Below are positions 35,153-46,600 of a stretch of DNA of 64,000 bases, one piece after another (position 1 is the first letter of the stretch; every line of letters starts with the position of its first letter). Below the pieces are notes generated by a model. It searched no databases and had not been told where the DNA came from. It saw only the letters and a program-made list of their open reading frames with translations. Both the position numbers and the translations under genes were made by a program. The DNA comes from Punica granatum. Lineage: Eukaryota > Streptophyta > Magnoliopsida > Myrtales > Lythraceae. Location of the stretch: positions 10,152,001 to 10,216,000 of the forward strand of contig NC_045131.1 in NCBI RefSeq assembly GCF_007655135.1. Reading direction: 5' to 3'.

Positions 35153-37039
35153 CTACCAAGAGTCCTTACAAGAGCACTCTCCCGATCTAAAATGGTGAAA
35201 CCGACTCCTGTCTCTCATGATGATTTCACGGCTGAAAACCTCCGATATGAGCTTAGCAGCGCAATGACAGTCTCTGCAGATCCGTAAATTCTTATATATT
35301 CGAATAGTTTCACCAGGCTTCGACTTTAGTAGTCCGAACCCGATAGCCAATTTCTCGCTGTGATAACACAGTGGAGTCTCAATGTCCTCTCCACTAAGGT
35401 CATGCAGTACCTCATTAATGTCAGGCTCGTAGCCGACTTTTCTTATACTCTCTAACACTGCGTCGACTTTGGCATATATTAGTTCTGATTCGGGATGATT
35501 CCTGTCCCCTGCTACAAATTTGCTGATATTTCCATCGAGTTCGATTGCTGAAAATCCGGGAATCTTCTCTACTTCTCTGTCGTTCATTAATTTCCTCACC
35601 TCGGCAACATCTTGCCATTTTCCGGCACTTGCATACAAGTTCGCTAGCAGGACATAACGCCCGCTGTTACTCGGGTCCAGATCGATCGCTTCCATCCCTA
35701 TTCTTTCTCCCAACTCAACCTTTCCATGAACCCTACAAGCCCCAAGAAGTGCACCGAGTACACTTGCATCCGGCGTCATTGGCATCCCCTCGATGATCTC
35801 CATCGCTTCATTTATCATCCCTGCTCTTCCAAATAGATCGACCATACAACCAAAATGCTCAATTCTTGGTTTGATACCGTAGAAATCCATCATATGTTCA
35901 AAGTAATTGTTCGCTTCCTCAATTAAACCCGAGTGAGCGCAAGCTGTTAGCACATTCAAGAAGGTTATATGATCGGGAGCTACCTTCTCCTTCTCCATCT
36001 CCATGAAAAGCTTGACTGCAGCATCTCCTTTTCCATGTACTGCAAGCCCCCCGATCATGCTATTCCATGCAGAAAGCCCCTTGCTAGGCAACCCATTGAA
36101 GATCTCGAGAGCCTTCTCCAAGCAACCACACTTACAGTACATATCGATGATGGCTGAAGCAAGTTTTGGGTCCAATTCGATCTCGTTGCTCTGAATATAA
36201 AAATGAATCCACTTCCCTAGCCCTAGGGCACCTGAACCTGCACAAGCTGACAACACAGTCGCTGCAATGAATTTGTCCAGCACCACTTTCTCGTCAAGCA
36301 TCCTTTCAAACAGAGCAAACGCTCCGTGGAAATGGCCAGTCTGAACAAAAGCTGCAACCATAGAGTTCCACAAGACGGAACTCTTCTCAGGAATTGACTC
36401 GAACACTTCTAATGCCTCGTCCACAAATCCCGACCGAGCATACCCTGTAATCATAGTAGTACAAGAAACTACACTACGAGATGGCATCTTGTCGAAAACC
36501 CTCCTCGCCTCTTCCAAGGACAGAAAATTCACATACATGTGGATCAAATTGTTTGACGAAACGACATCTTCCCCGAACCCGAATTTCAGCACCTGGGCAT
36601 GGACCTGCCGCCCTTCCCTGACAGCAGAGTCCACACAGCAAGCCCTTATAACACAAGGGAAGGTAAAGCTATTGGGCGTAATGGCATCATGCAACATCCG
36701 AAGGTAGAGGACGATGGCATCCCGGGGACGTGATGCCATCCGCCAGAAACCCTTCATCAAGATGTTATAGAGGAACACATCCGGATTAGGGATTCCATCG
36801 AACACCTTGAGGGCGTACTCCAAATCCCCATTCTTGGACGCAGAGCAGAACTTGATGATCTGGCCCATGGTGTCAGTGTCGGTCGAGAGGCCGAGCTTGA
36901 TGGTGTGGGCATGGAGCTGCTGGAGCTCGGACATGGCAGAGCATGACTCGAGGGCCTTCAGTGGTGACCGGTGGAACTGTTGTGGGAGGTGCGTTGGGTT
37001 CGAAGAAGGTATAGTGGCTTGAAGGTGAAGACCGCTCAT
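35153..37039 (-). CDS. PPR protein of the PLS-E-DYW subclass, complete
   Basis: A single intronless frame of 628 residues. The ATG at 37039 (MSGLHLQATIPSSN) is the first in-frame Met; the frame extends upstream only through non-ATG codons. Tandem pentatricopeptide repeats fill most of the protein (for example DVFLYNILMKGFWRMASRP and SVLWNSMVAAFVQTGHFHGA). These are followed by E motifs (LGALLGACRVHGKVELGERI, then RYVLLANLYASAGKWQDVAE), a PG-box-like KIPGFSAIEL, and a DYW deaminase-like domain with YHSEKLAIGFGLL, the zinc ligands CRDCH and the terminal CSCKDSW. DYW proteins bind RNA and act in C-to-U editing of organellar transcripts. The last three residues are DSW instead of DYW. The target transcript and organelle cannot be read from sequence. 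Confidence 0.93.
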   Translation of the reverse strand: MSGLHLQATIPSSNPTHLPQQFHRSPLKALESCSAMSELQQLHAHTIKLGLSTDTDTMGQIIKFCSASKNGDLEYALKVFDGIPNPDVFLYNILMKGFWRMASRPRDAIVLYLRMLHDAITPNSFTFPCVIRACCVDSAVREGRQVHAQVLKFGFGEDVVSSNNLIHMYVNFLSLEEARRVFDKMPSRSVVSCTTMITGYARSGFVDEALEVFESIPEKSSVLWNSMVAAFVQTGHFHGAFALFERMLDEKVVLDKFIAATVLSACAGSGALGLGKWIHFYIQSNEIELDPKLASAIIDMYCKCGCLEKALEIFNGLPSKGLSAWNSMIGGLAVHGKGDAAVKLFMEMEKEKVAPDHITFLNVLTACAHSGLIEEANNYFEHMMDFYGIKPRIEHFGCMVDLFGRAGMINEAMEIIEGMPMTPDASVLGALLGACRVHGKVELGERIGMEAIDLDPSNSGRYVLLANLYASAGKWQDVAEVRKLMNDREVEKIPGFSAIELDGNISKFVAGDRNHPESELIYAKVDAVLESIRKVGYEPDINEVLHDLSGEDIETPLCYHSEKLAIGFGLLKSKPGETIRIYKNLRICRDCHCAAKLISEVFSREIIMRDRSRFHHFRSGECSCKDSW

Positions 37040-37200
37040 TTTGGTTTCCTCTGCCTCATTGGATTGCCCCGTGACCGTTAATTTCGTTATCTTTAATCTC
37101 CTCAATTTTCGAAAACAAAGAAATTAAAAAAGAAAAAGAAAAAAAAAAGCTCGATGATATATATTCCATGTCATCCATGTCCGGATCACATCATTGGATA

Positions 37201-37676
37201 TTACTTCGAACTTTTATGTCACCTATGTATCTACTGAATACACAATCATGTGAAAATATCGGACATATCTGACAATTAACTGTCATCATATATTTTTCCT
37301 ATCACCCCCATACATATGATAGATGAAAGAAGCAATTGCATGCCCTTTCTTAGCTGTGTGCCGAGGAGGATATTTTGTGCACAGAAAGTGGGACCTACCG
37401 ACTAGTTTTCGAGTATAACATGTTATGCAATTGTTTATGTTACTTCAAACTTTTCTATCATCTATTTATCTACTGGATACATAGTCATGTGAAATGTCGG
37501 ATATATATGATAATTAGTTGTCATCGTATATTTTTCTCGTCACCCCCATACACATGATAGATGAAAGAAGCAATTGCATGCCCTTTCTTAGCTGTGTGCC
37601 GAGTTGGATATTCTGCGCATAGAAAGTGGGACCTACCGACTAGTTTTTGAGCATAACATGTTATGCAGTTGCTTAT
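37201..37676. repeat. Tandem duplication, two units of about 238 bp
   Basis: 37201-37438 and 37439-37676 are clearly similar throughout, with shared blocks such as AAAGAAGCAATTGCATGCCC and AAAGTGGGACCTACCGACTA. Each unit ends with the palindrome core ATAACATGTTAT; the second copy has the perfect 16-base palindrome GCATAACATGTTATGC at 37651-37666. Confidence 0.9.
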
Positions 37677-37996
37677 TTACGTTGATTAAGATAGTTGATT
37701 ACGATGTCGATTATACGACGGGAAGAACAATATTTTGCCCTTCGGATTAAGTTAGTGATCCAAAATGTAAGGTAAATTAAGTTGCTTCTATCTAAATGGA
37801 AAGGAAAGGCTGAGTTGAATGGAAGCTTCCTGTTCATCGCTATTGAGAGCTCCATAGTCTATTCTATACATAGCCAAAGGAATTGTAAGCCAGGAATCCA
37901 ATATACAGTTAGGAGTGTATTTAGTGAAAACATGTCCCAGTCATCCATTTCTCCTGATTTCATGAGCTCCCCAAATTTGGAAGCTAATGATCATGT

Positions 37997-38006
37997 CTAT
38001 AAAAAT
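37997..38006 (+). promoter_or_regulatory. Probable TATA box of the PME gene
   Basis: TCTATAAAAA lies about 200 bases upstream of the PME start codon, which would leave a leader of roughly 170 bases. This is a consensus plant TATA element, but the transcription start itself is not visible. Confidence 0.5.
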
Positions 38007-38198
38007 ACAATCACCCAACTTCTTCATGCTCAAACCTCTGTTCTCCATCACCCCTTCCTGTTTCCGGGGAAAATCCTCGATACCTCTCATTGAATCTTAT
38101 CCCCGAACAACAGAAACATTCGCGATCGGCCCCTTAAGAAAGACAGCAGATAGGAAGAAGAAGTAGTCATTTTGTTTTTATAGTTTCTAGGCCAAAAC

Positions 38199-40115
38199 AT
38201 GAAAGTAGGCAAGCTTGTTGCAGCGGGCATCTCGATTCTCTTGGTGGTCGGGGTGTGCATCGGAGTGATCGTGGGTGTGGCTCACAAGAACAACTCCGGC
38301 GATGGTAAGGGAATCTCCTCGACTTCCAAGTCGGTTGCTGCAATCTGCGACCCAACGGACTACAAGGAGGCCTGCATCAACAGCCTCAGCGTGGCAGCCA
38401 AGAACGGGACTACGGACCCCAAGGAACTCATTGTGGCGGCCTTCGGGTCGGCCCTCAAGGAGGTCCAGGCATCGCTGAGTAAGTCGGGAACGATCGGCGA
38501 GGGAGCCAAGGCTCCCCAGCAGAAGATGGCCTTTGACGACTGCAAGGAATTGTTGCAGTACGCGATTGATGAGCTCCAGGCCTCGTACTCCATGGTCGGA
38601 GACAGCAGCCTCCACACGATGAATGATCGTGTCTCCGAGCTTCAGAACTGGCTCAGTGCTGTGATCTCATACCAGCAGACCTGTGTCGACGGGGTCACCC
38701 AGCAGGACTTGAAGAACCAGATACAAACCGGGCTACTGAATGCCACTCAGCTCACAAGCAATGCCTTGGCGATTGTCTCGGCGATCTCAGGGATCCTGAC
38801 CACTTTCAACATCCCTGCTGCCAACAACAGCGCGAGCTCCCGGAAGCTTCTGGAAGAGACGGAGGAAGATAGGGATGGGTATCCTTCGTGGTTCTCCGTA
38901 GCTGACAGGAGGCTGATGGCTGCTCAGGCAAAGGGCCAAGTGACGCCCAATGCAATCGTGGCGAAGGATGGGAGCGGGAAATACAACACCATTGCTGCCG
39001 CTCTCGCTTCCGTTCCTAAGAAAAATAAGGGAAGGTATGTGATTTACGTGAAGGCCGGGGTTTACAATGAGTACCTGACCGTTACAAAGGATCAGACAAA
39101 CGTGTTTATGTATGGAGACGGGCCAAGGAAATCGGTGATAACCGGGAAGAAAAGTTTCACCGACGGTATAACCACCTACAAGACCGCCTCTTTCTGTAAG
39201 TCATCACTTCTCCCGAACTTAAGTCAAACAGATTAACATCTAAAGAAAATGTTTCTCATCTGCACTAGGAATCAGGGAAAGGGAAGAACCTTTCGCTGGT
39301 AAGTCGGGGATGCAAGAACCTCCAAAGCAGACCATCGATAGAGTGATAATCTTATTGTGTGCATGAACTAGTGAAACATAGATCGACGGTAATAACTGTT
39401 ATGACTGGGTCATATTGCAGCAACGATGGGATATGGGTTTATAGCCAAGGCAATGGGTTTCCAGAACACTGCAGGTCCACAGGGCCACCAGGCAGTGGCA
39501 GTCAGAGTCCAAGCGGATATGGCGGCCTTCTTCAATTGTAGGATGGACGGGTACCAGGACACCCTATATGTTCAGACCCACCGCCAGTTCTACCGTAACT
39601 GTGTCATTTCCGGGACCATCGACTTCATCTTCGGCGATGCCTCTGCGGTGATACAAAACTCCTTGATCATTGTCAGGAAGCCCATGGACAAGCAGCAGAA
39701 CACTGTCACGGCCCAAGGAAGGATCGACAAGCACGAGACCACAGGTCTAGTGATCCATAACTGCAGGATCGTGCCGGATCAGCAACTCTACCCTGTGAGA
39801 CTCCAGGTCCAGACGTACTTGGGCCGACCTTGGAAGGGATACTCACGAACTGTGATCATGGAATCGACCCTTGGGGACCTGATCCAGCCTGCTGGGTGGA
39901 TGCCCTGGTCTGGGAACTTCGCCCTTGACACGCTCTACTATGCTGAGTACGCGAACCGAGGACCCGGGGCAAACACTGCCAACAGGGTCAAGTGGAAGGG
40001 TTTCAAGGTAATCAACCGAAATGAGGCCCTCCAATTCACAGCAGGACCATTTCTGCAAGGGAACCAGTGGTTGAAGGCAACCGGCGTGCCCTACTTGCTG
40101 AGCCTGAGAGCATGA
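38199..40115 (+). CDS. Type-I pectin methylesterase with PMEI pro-region, complete
   Basis: Two exons (38199-39195 and 39421-40115) give 563 residues. Residues about 7-27 form a signal anchor (ISILLVVGVCIGVIVGVAH). About 45-205 is the inhibitor-like PMEI pro-domain, with conserved cysteines in AICDPTDYKEACINSL and QQTCVDGV. Possible processing sites are RKLL (215-218) and RRLM (about 237-240). The catalytic domain starts near PNAIVAKDGSGKYNTI. Active-site residues are present: Q in GFQNTAGPQGHQ, D379 (YQDTLY), D400 (GTIDFIFG) and R468 (LGRPWKGYSRT). The enzyme demethylesterifies homogalacturonan in the cell wall. The segment at the exon junction reads SATMGYGFIAKAMGFQNTAGP, where many PMEs have GDGFIARD, so residues there are atypical. 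It is convergent with the L3 gene. Confidence 0.94.
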
Positions 40116-40808
40116 TCAGCTGCATCTTTAGGTTCAATGAAATTGGTCCGAGAAACGAACTCATGTAGTTATTTTTTCTTGTTTATTTCAACGGAAAAGC
40201 TGTTGTATAGATGATTATGAGGATGTGTGTCAGGTCCGGAATAGCCAACCTATCTTCACATTTGTAGTCATTTTGTGAGTAAACGAATAGACACGGGGTA
40301 ATCAGGAAACTTCTTTCAAGCAATGTGTATGCTTTGCGTCAATACAAATTTTTTTGCTCTCTTTATTTCTGAATAAACATAATATGTTTAATCATCAGAG
40401 TCCAACCCAGGAAATAATTTGACAATTCATTTCAACTAATGAAAAAAATTAATTTCAGAAGAAATGCAGAACCAAACAGAAGCTTTAAGGACGACAAGAA
40501 GAGTACCGAACACAACACAAGCCCTGTGTATGTTTCTTTTTTTGTACTTTTATTTCGAATCAAACTGAATCAAATGTGACTCAAAATCCAGGAACCTAAT
40601 CATCTCAGCCCACAAAATTACATTTCCGAAAGCTGCAGTTCTCGAGCAACAGAGAAGTGAAAGACGCCATTGATTCTACAATCACAACACCCAGCACACA
40701 CTCTATGTTTGGAACCTAACTCAGCGGGGCTTCATCTACGGGTGTCTACGCTGACAAAAATACGAGCCCATCACTTAAAAGGGCATGGCATGGAATTCAA
40801 GTCAGAGA
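40116..40808. other. Spacer between convergent PME and L3 genes
   Basis: 3' flanks of both genes. No further frame or RNA is recognisable. Confidence 0.55.
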
Positions 40809-42671
40809 TTATTCTGCCAACATAAACGGATCTACATCTCCAAGATCAGCGACTATTGGTTTTATGTCCACTTCATCTTCATCTTCAGCAGCGAAGTATG
40901 TCGGGAATGGAAGCAGAGAGAAATCCGGTTTCTTGTAAACAGCATCTTTTATGAAAACAAAGTTTCCTTCTGCCCCGGGAACCTGTGTCACACAACAAAA
41001 GTTTTTGTTGAAGATGCACAGCATGGAGATATAATCTGAATGAAAGAAAGGGATATGGACATACTTGGCCTTTCACCCACATCAAGTTCCTTGCAGGATC
41101 GATCTTATAGACCCATACGTTTTTAACAGTTCGCTGCTTTCCTCCCATTCGACCGGCCATCTTCAGCCCTTTGATTACCTGTTCAGTTCACGATGCCCAG
41201 CAAATGTTATGAACAAATGTAAAGGTAATCATCAAACCACGCAGTAGTAAAGCAGAACATTCAGTCATGGAATCTCGTAAGATTTTTATGGTAAGATAGG
41301 CATTCTACAATCTACATACCTTCCCCTGACCCTGAGCCCCAGTAGAACCACGATGTCGATGCGTTACCGATGTACCATGTGATGCTGATTGTCCTTTAAA
41401 TCCCCATCTTTTCATCACGCCCTGAACAGAAAATTAAGAAATTTGTCTTGTAAGAACAAACGGAATCCTTTCTGCAGATTCAGGAGAAGATTTTCTAAAG
41501 AAGGTTTCAGCTTATAACTTGTGACCAAGCTCCAAAATAAGACCAGTTTCATCCTTTATCAGTAGACCAGAAAAGAATGCTGTACCTGGAACCGAGACAA
41601 CGAGTTCCAAACATATTTATGTTTACCGGACTTATGCATCATTAGTACAGCCGTGGGGCTCAATACCTTAAAACTACTGTTGACAGTGGAGTGACCATTC
41701 ATCTATATATGAATTCACACAAAAACAAACGAGAAAAGAAATGCACAAGTAGAAGTAAAGCGATGCGCAGGGCAAAGATGTGTGATATAATAAAGGATAA
41801 ATCATCAGACCTGAAATCCTTTCCCTCTCGTTATTCCCGTGACATCCACGTACTGTCCAGGAACAAAATGTCGCACACCGAGCGACATGCCGACGGGAAT
41901 GAGTGCGTCCTCCGTCACAGGAAACTCCTTTAGTTTCCTCTTCATCGGAACTCCTTGAGCTCTAAAATGACCAACTTCGGGTTTAGTCAAATGTTTCTCC
42001 TTCTTCTGCCCACAACCAATCTGTCTAACACAGCAAGAGTCCAACCTAATGGTTAAATACCTCCACAATGAATCATGCCGACGAAACAGAACGTCTAACC
42101 ACACGGAAGAAAGAGCATTTGAATCTTAAACTACATTTCTGATTAGTAAAGCATCAATGCCGAGGTAGTATCCGGAAAAGACTGCAAACTTCCAATACAT
42201 GGAGCTCCGAATTTCAAACATGGAGGAGGAAAAATCCAACTGAAACTGACCATAGAGTCAAAAATGAAACATTTTTCATTCCTACGACGAGGTTAATCAG
42301 AGGAATCAGCTGTCCATTACCTGCAGAGCGAAGATTCCTTCCTTCTCGACGGTCTTGACTTGCGAGACAATGTTGTCGTCGACCCAGAGTATGGATATCG
42401 GAATCCTAGCGCCCCACTTATCCCACAGAGCGGTCATCCCACACTTGACGGCAATAAGACCGGTGCGCTTCGAGTTCGGGGTCATCACACGCGGCGTCGC
42501 CTCTATGACCCTGGTCCCGAGCTCGCTCTCATCTATGGCGGGCACTGCGCTGAACCTCCTGAGCAAGTAGTCGGAGAACGGTGGCAGCGTCGGGTAGGAC
42601 GACGGCGTCGTCTTGGAGCTCATTGAGAGCATCCGGATGCGAGAAATGAGGCCTCTCGACAAGGCCGACAT
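40809..42671 (-). CDS. RPL3P: Organellar (mitochondrial-type) ribosomal protein L3, complete
   Basis: Five exons on the minus strand: 42671-42321, 42020-41811, 41421-41320, 41178-41065 and 40982-40809, giving 316 residues. The ATG at 42671 ([15 protein letters not shown]) begins a basic, Ser/Arg-rich presequence; the frame upstream to 42698 has only a GTG. The mature part shows bacterial-type uL3: [33 protein letters not shown] joined to [28 protein letters not shown] and [14 protein letters not shown]. It is a component of the large ribosomal subunit of an organelle; mitochondrion is suggested by similarity to the plant L3-2 type. In Arabidopsis, as I recall, the homologue is the immediate neighbour of CRSH. 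Here the two are head to head but separated by nested transposons. Confidence 0.93.
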
Positions 42672-42781
42672 GGTAGGTACGGATGAGAAGCTCAGCACGG
42701 GGAATCTATAAAGGCTTCAGTGAGAGATCCGAGTAGCCATGGAAGTCATCGGTGCTCACTGTTCAGTGGGTCGAATTCTCT

Positions 42782-42824
<43 letters not shown>

Positions 42825-43179
42825 GGATTTTGCAGTAGGGTTTTAGGATGAGGAAGAAGATGTTTATTGGGCCGATGGGCCGTAAATGGGCTTCGAGACC
42901 TCATGAGATGGCCCGACATCGGTTGGGCCCATTTCGGTTATATGTATGCATCCTAGTATTCGAAAACCATTTTGACTAATTTCGTTCGAGTTATGTCGAT
43001 CTACTAAAAAGTGAAGCTCTCCCAATCAGGAATGTTTAATATTTGTAAGACTCAAATTCAATATCTTATCTAGGAGCAATAAATATTGAATTACTTGAAC
43101 TAATTCAGGTTGGTCAGGAGAGGTAATATTACAAACCGAGACATCTTGATTGTCACCGTACATTTATGTCTCTATCTTA
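42672..43179. other. Upstream region of the L3 gene
   Basis: Promoter-side sequence with a (GA)n microsatellite at 42786-42819. Together with 53231-53613 it would have formed one shared intergenic region of about 0.9 kb before the retrotransposon inserted. Confidence 0.6.
42786..42819. repeat. (GA)n microsatellite
   Basis: An uninterrupted GA run just upstream of the L3 start codon, probably in the leader or promoter. Confidence 0.9.
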
Positions 43180-43366
43180 TATAAAATTGCCAGTTGACAG
43201 GCAATTCTCTTCTGATTCAATATTGAGAAGTACATCGGTTAATATTACAGCTGATAAAGCAAAATAAGAAACTTCTAACCTTCCAACTTGACTCCTAATA
43301 TAATACAGGAAAGAAGTCTACTAATTATGGCCTAATATTATACACAATCACAATTCCACAATATCC
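43180..43366 (-). repeat. 3' LTR of copia-1
   Basis: A 187-bp repeat matching 48107-48286 plus 53224-53230, with about 12 differences, indicating an older insertion than copia-2. Confidence 0.85.
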
Positions 43367-43638
43367 GATCCGGCATAACAACTCAAAAGATAAAGAAGTA
43401 TCGTTAATTTCTTCATGCCCGTTCCAAAATTCTCTTCAAACAAACCAGCCTCTCCTCTATATGGTGCTCGTATGGGGTGGTTGGAAGTTTTCTGGATGTT
43501 AAATACCATTGGATGGGTTAAATTAGGTGGTATACTATATGTATATGTATCTTAGAGCTTCTTCCAACAACCTAATACTCCCTCTCAAGTTAGAGCATAT
43601 ATATCGATAATGCCAAACTTGCGAAGAAGAGTTTGAAA

Positions 43639-46600
43639 TCAATCCCGTCCTAGCGCCTTGGTGAAGATGTCCGCAAGCTGAGAACCAGTAGAGACTTGAC
43701 ATGTGAGAATGTGACCCTTCTTGATATGATCACGAACAAAATGGCAATTTGTTTCTATATGCTCAATTCGCTCGTGAAAAACGGGGTTGGCTGCAATATG
43801 TATCGTTGCTTGGTTGTCACAATAGAGCTCCATCGGCCGAGTATGATCCACACTAAGCGAGCGTAGAAGACCTCAAAGCCAGATCAATTCAGTTGTGGTT
43901 ATGGCCATAGAATGATACTCTACTGCAGCTGACGACCGATTGACACTGGTCTGCTTCTTAGTTTTTCAAGAAATAGGACATCCGCCTAGTGTCCCAAAAT
44001 AACCCATGACGGATCGTCGGGTCATAGGACACCCTGCCCAATCCGCATCGCAATACGCTCGCAACTGTAAATCGTTGGAACGTTGAAATAGGATCCCTTG
44101 TCCCGGACTTTGCTTGAGATATCAAAGGACCAGAAGAGCGGCATCCCAATGGGGCTGTTTTCGGCGACTGCAAGAACTGAGAAAGCACATGTACAGAATA
44201 GCATAGCTCTGGACGTGTAATGGTCAAATAAATCAATAGACCTATGAGACGCAGATAAAGCTCTCGTTCAGGAAAAGGATCTCCCGTGTCTTCTCGAAGC
44301 CGATGCTGTTGCTAACAGTGATGGCTTACTCTCAAGTTTCCCACATTCGTATAAAATGTCCAGAGTATATTTCCTCTGTGACAGAAAAATGCCATCCGGC
44401 TTCCGAGCCACCTCAACCCAAGAAAGTACTTCAGCAATCCGAGGTCTTTGATGCGAATTTGCTGCGCCAAATAATTCTTAAAATTCGAGCAAGCAGAGGA
44501 AATTTTGTTCGATAGAATCATATCATCCACATAAATCAACACTACCAAAGAAACATCTCCACGAAAATAAGTGAAAGTGAATGATTGGCCTCTGATTGTT
44601 GAAAACCACACGCAAGTAGTGCGGAAGCGAATTTAGCATATCAATTACGTGAAGCTTGTCGAGGCCCATAGAGCGACTTGTGCAAACGACAAACTAGACC
44701 AATTTTAACCGAACTGAAACCTGGTGGTAATTGCAAGTACACCTCCTCATCGAGGTCTCCATGCAAGATTGCATTGTGCACATCAAGCTGATGAAGCTCC
44801 TAATCATGAGCAAGAGAAACTGCAAGTAGATGTTGAACAATCACTAATTTTGCGATTGAAGTGAAGGTCTCACGATAGTCCAGGCCCTCAACCTAAGTGT
44901 AGCCCTTCACTACAAGACGTGCCTTGTATTTTTTGATGCTCCCATCCGCATTTTACTTCATTGGGAAAAGTACAAAAATTCCTATTGTGATTTGGGGTTG
45001 GGACAAATTGCACCATATGTTTTTGTTAGGGACTATTAGCCCCCTGTAGTGTACTCCATTCGACATAAGGGATTCCGGCGTTGATTTTTGTTTTTTTTTT
45101 CATTTTCAATCTTCAATATTTAGCCTTTTAATCATTTTGATTCTAAATCTTTTTTCTTTTATCATTCCTACCCTCAACTTTCCATTTGATTTCCCCGGTC
45201 GATTCGCGGCCCCGACCCCTCCTTCCCTTTCGATTTTCTTTGTAGGACTAAAATGAAACAAAAGGAAAAGTTGAGGGTAAGAATGATAAAAGAAAAAAAT
45301 TAAAACCAAAATGATTAAAATGTTAAAGATTGATGACTGAAAATGAAAAAAAATAACGTCGTAACCCTCTATGTTTAACGGAGTACATCACATGGGGGCT
45401 AATTATTCCTAACAAAAATACAAGGTGTCATTTATTCCGATCCCAAATCACAAGAAGATTTTCGTACTTTTTTCCTATTTCATTTTATAAACCCATTTGC
45501 ACGCTATTGCCGTCTTTCTAGGGGACAAAGGTTGAAGACTCCATGTGCCATTATTCTCCAATGCTTTAATCTCATGAGCCATAGCCTCTCTCCACCGTGC
45601 ATCCTTTACTGCCAGCGAATAAGAGCTCGGCTCGACCTGATAATCAATAGCCGCTACAAAGCCCTTGTGAGTCTCCGATAAACGATTATAACTTAAATAA
45701 TATGCAATGGACGGACCGTACTTGAAGAGTTGATTGCAGGAGAGGGTGAGCGGAGCGTGGGGTCAGCTGCCGTATAGCAGACGAAATCTTTGAATCAAAC
45801 AGGCGCCTTCCCTTTGTTTATTCGGTTTGATTTTCTAATGCCATCTTCTTGTTCTCCCCCTCTCATGAAACTTGTCACGAGCCTTGAATTTCCAGTGAAC
45901 ATGGCATAAAGACCTAAATATTCGGAGATGATCATAACGCGATGGACGACCAAATAAAGCCTCGTATGGCATCTTTCCCGATAACAACGGTGTAGGGGTA
46001 TAATTAGTTAAAAAGGCCTCGGTGAGGATTCATTCTTCCCAGAATTCAATCGGCAATCCCACTTGGAACATCAAAGCACAAGCTGCATTGAAAATGTGCC
46101 GGTGTTTTCTCTCCACTCTCCCATTCTGTTGAGGAGTATCCACGCAAGACGTTTGATGAATCATGCCATTATCATGATAAAATTTTTGCATTCTTCCCGA
46201 TACGAATTCTCTTCCATTGTCACTCCGAATCACCTTGATTAGTCGCCCAAACTGCGTCTGAATCATTTTATGGATTCTCTCACAAATCAACATGAATCAA
46301 ATCAAAGATACTGGTAGCTTTATTTTCACTGATGGAAAAAAGGTCTTCGAGTTTGTTTAGCTCAAGAACATGCATCGCAATAAGCAGAAAGGGAACCTTT
46401 CCCAGTAACTCGAGGCAAACATTTAATAACGTTTGACGAAGGGTGACCGAGATGACGATGCCACACATCCCAGTCTTCTGGTTTAGCTCCCACAGAGACA
46501 TGCCGTGTCTTCACTAGCCGAAGGCAGTAGACCCTGCCCCACAACTCACCCGCTCTAACCAGCATCTTCAAGGTGAGGTCCTGCACAATACAAAAATCCG

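Larger units (their letters stand above)
37040..38198. other. Divergent intergenic region between PPR and PME genes
   Basis: About 1.16 kb separates the start codons. It contains the 238-bp tandem duplication described separately and, on the PME side, a TATA-like element near 37997. No additional gene is supported. Confidence 0.6.

Noticed and set aside
37040..37105. N-terminal extension of the PPR protein by 22 residues
   Set aside because: The extension begins with TTG and has no ATG before 37039; the Met at 37039 starts a plausible N-terminus.
37782..38093. 103-codon frame upstream of PME
   Set aside because: It overlaps the PME TATA element and leader and has no domain.
38187..38617. 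Antisense open frames over the PME gene
   Set aside because: They mirror codon bias of the sense exon and show no domain; shadows of the real gene.
42672..42698. Upstream start of ribosomal protein L3
   Set aside because: The only start-like codon is GTG; the ATG at 42671 heads the presequence.
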